NCBI RefSeq assembly: GCF_003315415.1
Contig: NZ_QNSB01000007.1
Coordinates: 124,001 to 188,000 of the forward strand
Source: Brevibacterium sanguinis
Lineage (GTDB): Bacteria; Actinomycetota; Actinomycetes; Actinomycetales; Brevibacteriaceae
Reading direction: 5' to 3'
Length of the DNA stretch: 64,000 nucleotides
Shown: one piece after another, positions 55,117 to 64,000 of the stretch
How positions within the stretch are numbered: the first letter of the stretch is position 1
How the letters are laid out: each line of letters starts with the position of its first letter
Made by a program: the position numbers and the translations under genes
The notes under the pieces: model-generated
Databases searched by the model: none
The model's input: only the letters and a program-made list of their open reading frames with translations
What the model was told of the DNA's origin: nothing

Positions 55117-55524
55117 GTGGGGGCACGAACCCGAGCGCGCCGCCGGGCCCTCGAGCTCCTGTTCGAGGCCGGGCAGCGCGGACTCACCCTCAGCGAGGTC
55201 GTCGCGATGCGATCGGACGACCCCGAGTACCCGATGAAGCCCTATGCCGTCGAGATCGTCGACGGCATCATGAGCCGGCGTGACGAGATCGACGAGATCA
55301 TCTCCACCTACTCCCAGGGCTGGACCCTGGAGCGGATGCCCGCCGTCGACCGCGCCCTGCTCGAGATCGGCACGTGGGAGATCCTCTTCAACGACGAGGT
55401 CCCCGACCGGGCCGCGATCGACGAGGCGGTGTCCCTGGCCCGGCAGTACTCGACCGACGACTCACCGAAGTTCGTCTCCGGGCTCCTCTCGCGCATCCTC
55501 GACGTCAAGCCCACCCTGACCTGA
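55117..55524 (+). CDS. nusB: Transcription antitermination protein NusB
   Basis: A 135-residue all-helical protein: TRARRRALELLFEAGQRG at the N-terminus, LERMPAVDRALLEIGTWE and the C-terminal VSLARQYSTDDSPKFVSGLL are the NusB signatures. With NusE it binds boxA RNA in rRNA antitermination. It starts (GTG) immediately after the efp TAA, the usual efp-nusB pair. Confidence 0.96.
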   Translation: MGARTRARRRALELLFEAGQRGLTLSEVVAMRSDDPEYPMKPYAVEIVDGIMSRRDEIDEIISTYSQGWTLERMPAVDRALLEIGTWEILFNDEVPDRAAIDEAVSLARQYSTDDSPKFVSGLLSRILDVKPTLT

Positions 55525-57156
<1,632 letters not shown>

Positions 57157-57164
<8 letters not shown>

Positions 57165-58473
57165 ATATCTGATCCGCGGCGCGAACATCCTCGGCCAGGG
57201 CCCGGGCGACATCGCGATCAGTGCCGGACGCATCGTCGACCCCGAGCTCCTCGGCGGCGGGGACCGGACCGAGACCATCGACAGCGACGGGCTCATCGCC
57301 CTGCCCGGACTCGTCGACATGCACACCCACCTGCGCGAGCCGGGCAAGGAGGACGCCGAGACCGTCCTCACCGGCTCCCGCTCCGCCGCCGCCGGAGGGT
57401 TCACCTGCATCCACGCGATGGCCAACACCGCCCCCGTCGCCGACACGGCCGGCGTCGTCGAGCAGGTCCACCGGCTGGGCCGCGAGGCCGGGTACACCGA
57501 GGTCGTGCCCGTCGGGGCCGTGACGATCGGCCTCGCCGGCGGCCAGCTCGCCGAACTCGGCGCGATGGCCCGCTCCGCGGCCCGCGTCAGGGTGTTCTCC
57601 GACGACGGCCACTGCGTGTCCGACCCGCTGCTCATGCGCCGGGCACTCGAGTACGTCAAGACCTTCGACGGGATCATCGCCCAGCACGCCCAGGAGCCCC
57701 GGCTGACCGAGGGCGCGCAGATGAACGAGGGCGTCGTCTCGGCCGAGCTCGGGCTGCCCGGCTGGCCGGCCGTCGCCGAGGAGTCGATCATCGCCCGCGA
57801 CGTCCTGCTGGCCGAGCACGTCGGCTCCCGGCTCCACATCTGCCACGTCTCCACCGCCGGCAGCGTCGACATCATCCGCTGGGCGAAAGCCCGAGGGGTC
57901 CAGGTCACCGCCGAGGTGACCCCCCACCACCTCATGCTCACCGACGACCTCGTCCGCAGCTTCGACCCGGTCTACAAGGTCAACCCGCCGCTGCGCACCG
58001 ACGCCGACGTCCAGGCCCTGCGCGCGGCGCTGGCCGACGGCACGATCGACGTCATCGGCACCGACCACGCCCCGCACACGGCCGAGCACAAGTGCAGCGA
58101 GTGGACGGCCGCGGCGATGGGCATGGTCGGGATGGAGACGGCGCTGGCGATCGTCGTCGAGGCGATGGCCGACCACGACTTCGGCTGGGGCGACGTCGCC
58201 CGCGTGATGTCCCAGGCGCCGGCACGGATCACCGGTGCCTCGGGCCACGGCAGCCTCGAGATCGGCTCGAGCGCCAACCTCATCCTCGTCGACCCGGACG
58301 CCGCGCACACCATCACCCCCGACGACCACGCGACGAAGGGGCGCAACAACCCCTTCGCCGGCGTCGAGGTCTCCACCCGGGTCACCGACACGTTCTTCTA
58401 CGGCCACCGGGTGCTCGCCGACGGCCGCCTGACCACCCCGCACCCGGCAGGAGCATCGTGGACCGACCAGTAG
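57157..58473 (+). CDS. pyrC: Dihydroorotase
   Basis: A 438-residue amidohydrolase of the class I (long) type. Metal-binding motifs: [12 protein letters not shown] near residue 52, [10 protein letters not shown], and the late [11 protein letters not shown]. It interconverts carbamoyl aspartate and dihydroorotate. ATG is preceded by GGAGGACCACA within the end of pyrB, giving an 8-base overlap. Confidence 0.96.
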
Positions 58474-58952
58474 CAGTCATCATCGTCGTCGCCGTCATCG
58501 TCCTCCTGCTCCTGGCCCTGACCTGGGGCTGGAGCAGGAGGAAGCGCGGCCAGGCCGACGTCCCCCAGCCGAGCCGGCCCCCGTTGGGCATCACCCCTGT
58601 GGCCGATCCGATCGAGGGCTCCTACGTCTCGACGACGCTGGCCGGGCACCCGCTCGACCGGGTCGCCGTCCACGGCCTCGGCATCCGCACCTCCGGCGAG
58701 CTCGTCGTCACCGACGCCGGGGTCGTCATGGACCTCGCCGGCCGGGAGGACTTCCTCATCCCGCGCCGCGACATCGTGTCCGTCGACACGACGGCCGGGA
58801 TGATCGGGAAGTTCGTCGAGCGCGGCGGCATCGTGCGCATCACCTGGAGGCTCGGGCAGACGCTCGTCGACACCGGGTTCCGCGCCCGCTACTCCGCCCA
58901 CACCACCCCCACCGTCCACCGTATCCGCGAAATGATCGAAGAGGCACAATGA
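58458..58952 (+). CDS. PH-like domain membrane protein (Rv1382-type)
   Basis: A 164-residue protein with one N-terminal TM helix ([20 protein letters not shown]), a basic stop-transfer segment (SRRKRGQ) and a cytoplasmic beta-rich, PH-like domain (~50-160: [15 protein letters not shown] ... [13 protein letters not shown]). It occupies the position between pyrC and carA held by Rv1382 in mycobacteria; its function is unknown. GTG start with GCAGGAG upstream; overlaps pyrC by 16 bases and carA by four. Confidence 0.85.
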   Translation: MDRPVAVIIVVAVIVLLLLALTWGWSRRKRGQADVPQPSRPPLGITPVADPIEGSYVSTTLAGHPLDRVAVHGLGIRTSGELVVTDAGVVMDLAGREDFLIPRRDIVSVDTTAGMIGKFVERGGIVRITWRLGQTLVDTGFRARYSAHTTPTVHRIREMIEEAQ

Positions 58953-60097
58953 GACCTTCCACCCCCGCCGTCCTCGTCCTCGAAGACGGCCGCGTCTTCC
59001 GCGGCTCCGCCTACGGAGCCATCGGCGAAACCCTCGGCGAAGCCGTCTTCGTCACCGCCATGTCCGGCTACCAGGAGACGCTGACCGACCCGTCCTACCA
59101 CCGCCAGATCGTCATCCAGACCGCCCCGCACATCGGCAACACCGGGGTCAACACCGACGACGACGAATCCGTGAGGTTCTGGGTCGCCGGCTACGTCGTC
59201 CGCGACGCCTCCCGCATCTCCTCGAACTGGCGCTCCCAGGGAGATCTCGAGACCCGCCTCACCGACTCCGGGATCGTCGGGATCTCCGGCGTCGACACCC
59301 GCGCTCTCACCCTCCACCTGAGGGACAAGGGGGCGATGCGCATGGGCATCTTCTCCGGACCGGCCGCCGACGCCGGCGAGGCCGAGCTGCTGGACAAGGT
59401 GCTCGCCTCCCCGCGGATGGCCGGCGCCCGGCTCGCCGAGGAGGTCTCGATCACCGAGCCGACCCTCGTCCCGGCCCAGGGCGAGGCGCGGTTCCGCGTC
59501 GCCGCCGTCGACCTCGGCATCAAGTCGATGACGCCGCAGCGGCTGAGCGAACGCGGGATCGACGTCCACGTGCTCCCGGCCACGACGACGTTCGAGCAGA
59601 TCAGTCAGCTCGGCGTCGACGGAGTGTTCTTCTCCAACGGACCCGGCGACCCCGCCACCGCCGACGCCCAGGTCGACCTGCTCCGGCAGGTGCTCGCCGC
59701 CCGGATCCCCTTCTTCGGCATCTGCTTCGGCAACCAGCTGCTCGGCCGCGCGCTCGGCTTCGGCACCTACAAGCTGCCGTTCGGCCACCGCGGCATCAAC
59801 GTGCCCGTCCTCGACCGCACCACCGACAAGGTCGAGATCACCTCGCAGAACCATGGCTTCGCCGTCGACGCCCCGCTCGAGGGGGAGACCGTGGCGCCGC
59901 ACGACGCGGACTTCGGGCGGGTCACCGTCTCCCACGTGTGCCTCAACGATGACGTCGTCGAAGGACTCCAGTGTCTCGACATCCCCGCGTTCTCGGTCCA
60001 GTTCCACCCCGAGGCGGCAGCCGGTCCGCACGACTCGAGCTACCTCTTCGACCGCTTCATCGACCTCATGTCCGCCACGTCCTCGCCCCAGGCCTAA
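58949..60097 (+). CDS. carA: Carbamoyl-phosphate synthase small subunit (glutaminase)
   Basis: A 382-residue class I amidotransferase. N-terminal [13 protein letters not shown] and [15 protein letters not shown] are CarA-specific. The glutaminase triad Cys lies in [15 protein letters not shown] and the His/Glu in [13 protein letters not shown]. It supplies ammonia to CarB. ATG overlaps the PH gene; carB follows after 9 bases. Confidence 0.96.
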   Translation: MRPSTPAVLVLEDGRVFRGSAYGAIGETLGEAVFVTAMSGYQETLTDPSYHRQIVIQTAPHIGNTGVNTDDDESVRFWVAGYVVRDASRISSNWRSQGDLETRLTDSGIVGISGVDTRALTLHLRDKGAMRMGIFSGPAADAGEAELLDKVLASPRMAGARLAEEVSITEPTLVPAQGEARFRVAAVDLGIKSMTPQRLSERGIDVHVLPATTTFEQISQLGVDGVFFSNGPGDPATADAQVDLLRQVLAARIPFFGICFGNQLLGRALGFGTYKLPFGHRGINVPVLDRTTDKVEITSQNHGFAVDAPLEGETVAPHDADFGRVTVSHVCLNDDVVEGLQCLDIPAFSVQFHPEAAAGPHDSSYLFDRFIDLMSATSSPQA

Positions 60098-60106
60098 GGA
60101 GCACCC

Positions 60107-63381
<3,275 letters not shown>

Positions 63382-63382
<1 letters not shown>

Positions 63383-64000
63383 TGTTCGGGGCGAGGCTGG
63401 CCGAGGCGATGGCCGAGCACGGTCCGGTGTGCGTGGGCATCGACCCGCACGACCATCTCCTCGACCTCTGGGGGCTGCCGCACACCGCGGCCGGGGTCCG
63501 CGAGTTCTCGCTGCGCACCGTCGCCGAGCTCGCGGGTACCGTCGCCGCCGTCAAACCGCAGTCGGCGTTCTTCGAGCAGTACGGGGCGGCGGGCGTCGCC
63601 GCTCTCGAGGAGACGCTGGCCGCGGCCCGGGAGGCGGGTCTCATCACCGTCCTCGACGTCAAGCGGGGGGACATCGGGTCGACGATGGGCGCCTACGCCC
63701 GGGCCTACCTCAGTCCCGACTCGCCGCTCGCCGCGGATTCGATCACGGTCTCGCCCTACCTCGGCTTCGGCGCCCTCGCCCCGGCCCTCGAGCTGGCCGG
63801 GACCCACGACCGGGGCGTGTTCGTCCTCGCCCTGACCTCGAACCCCGAGGGCCGGGAGGTCCAGCACGCCCACGGCGCAGCCGGCACGGAGGGCTTCGGC
63901 ACCTCGGTGGCCGGCTCGATCGTCGCGAAGGTCGCCGCCCACAACGCCGCGGAGGCCGCGGCCCGCGGCGGCGGTGACGAGCTGGGCCGCTTCGGCCTCG
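63382..64000 (+). CDS. pyrF: Orotidine-5'-phosphate decarboxylase, C-terminus beyond the window
   Basis: A frame opens at ATG 63382 on the last base of the carB stop and stays open to base 64000 (206 codons, no stop), so the gene is cut by the window edge. The product is a type 2 (long) OMP decarboxylase: [16 protein letters not shown] near the start, [13 protein letters not shown], the catalytic [16 protein letters not shown] and [14 protein letters not shown]. It converts OMP to UMP, ending the pathway begun by carAB and pyrBC. Confidence 0.94.

Overview
This window is GC-rich chromosomal DNA of roughly two-thirds G+C. It has many GTG starts, ATGA/GTGA stop-start overlaps, and gene orders typical of high-GC Gram-positives: lepA-hemW-hrcA-dnaJ-rsmE-phoH-ybeY-CNNM-era, thrS-HIT-pgsA, yebC-ruvC-ruvAB-yajC-secDF-relA, hisS-aspS-rarA-rpsD-alaS-ruvX-mltG-aroE-aroCKB-efp-nusB-pyrR, and pyrBC-PH-carAB-pyrF. 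It is almost certainly an actinobacterium and probably a member of the Micrococcales. Brevibacterium is my best guess, but that is inference from gene content and style, not a database match.

Layout. 1-936: two minus-strand genes, a truncated N-terminus at the window edge and an endonuclease/exonuclease/phosphatase-family enzyme. 1015-4119: lepA and hemW. 4349-6184 (minus): a Tyr/Gln-rich DUF4870 membrane protein and a DUF3097 protein. 6247-13189: the CIRCE-controlled hrcA-dnaJ unit running into rsmE, then phoH-ybeY-CNNM-era. 13262-14278: zapE; 14330-14806 (minus): a PGPGW membrane protein. 14941-15324: four tRNAs (Gly, Cys, Val, Val) between a promoter and a hairpin terminator. 15535-16839: a second Tyr/Gln-rich membrane protein. 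16996-22869: thrS, a HIT phosphorylase, an S9 peptidase, pgsA and a Nudix hydrolase. 23111-29299: yebC, ruvC, a DUF222/HNH gene splitting the ruv locus, then ruvA and ruvB. 29380-35490: yajC-secD-secF-relA. 35660-37690 (minus): an AbiEi-like orphan and a DUF349 protein. 37806-39910: an MBL-fold hydrolase and hisS. 40005-40352 (minus): an ArsR regulator. 40489-49531: aspS, rarA, rpsD, alaS, ruvX, mltG. 49531-54410: aroE, a type IV prepilin peptidase, aroC, aroK, aroB. 54556-64000: efp, nusB, then pyrR-pyrB-pyrC-PH protein-carA-carB-pyrF (pyrF runs off the end).

Functionally the window is mostly core metabolism. It holds translation (LepA, EF-P, S4, four aminoacyl-tRNA synthetases, tRNAs, YbeY, RsmE, Era), recombination (RuvABC, RarA), protein export (YajC-SecDF), the stringent response (Rel), the shikimate pathway, and the complete first part of de novo pyrimidine synthesis under an apparent PyrR-binding RNA hairpin just upstream of pyrR.

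I found no prophage, CRISPR array, transposase or biosynthetic cluster. The unusual material is small. It includes a DUF222/HNH gene with a near-consensus promoter inside ruvCAB, and two membrane proteins with long SYGQ/QYGS-rich disordered tails. An AbiEi-like orphan gene has paired palindromes upstream. There are several unrelated short tandem repeats confined to intergenic gaps, a probable CTG start for phoH, an acidic 100-residue insertion in RarA, and twin tRNA-Val genes differing at two bases. I do not see a convincing new multi-gene system.
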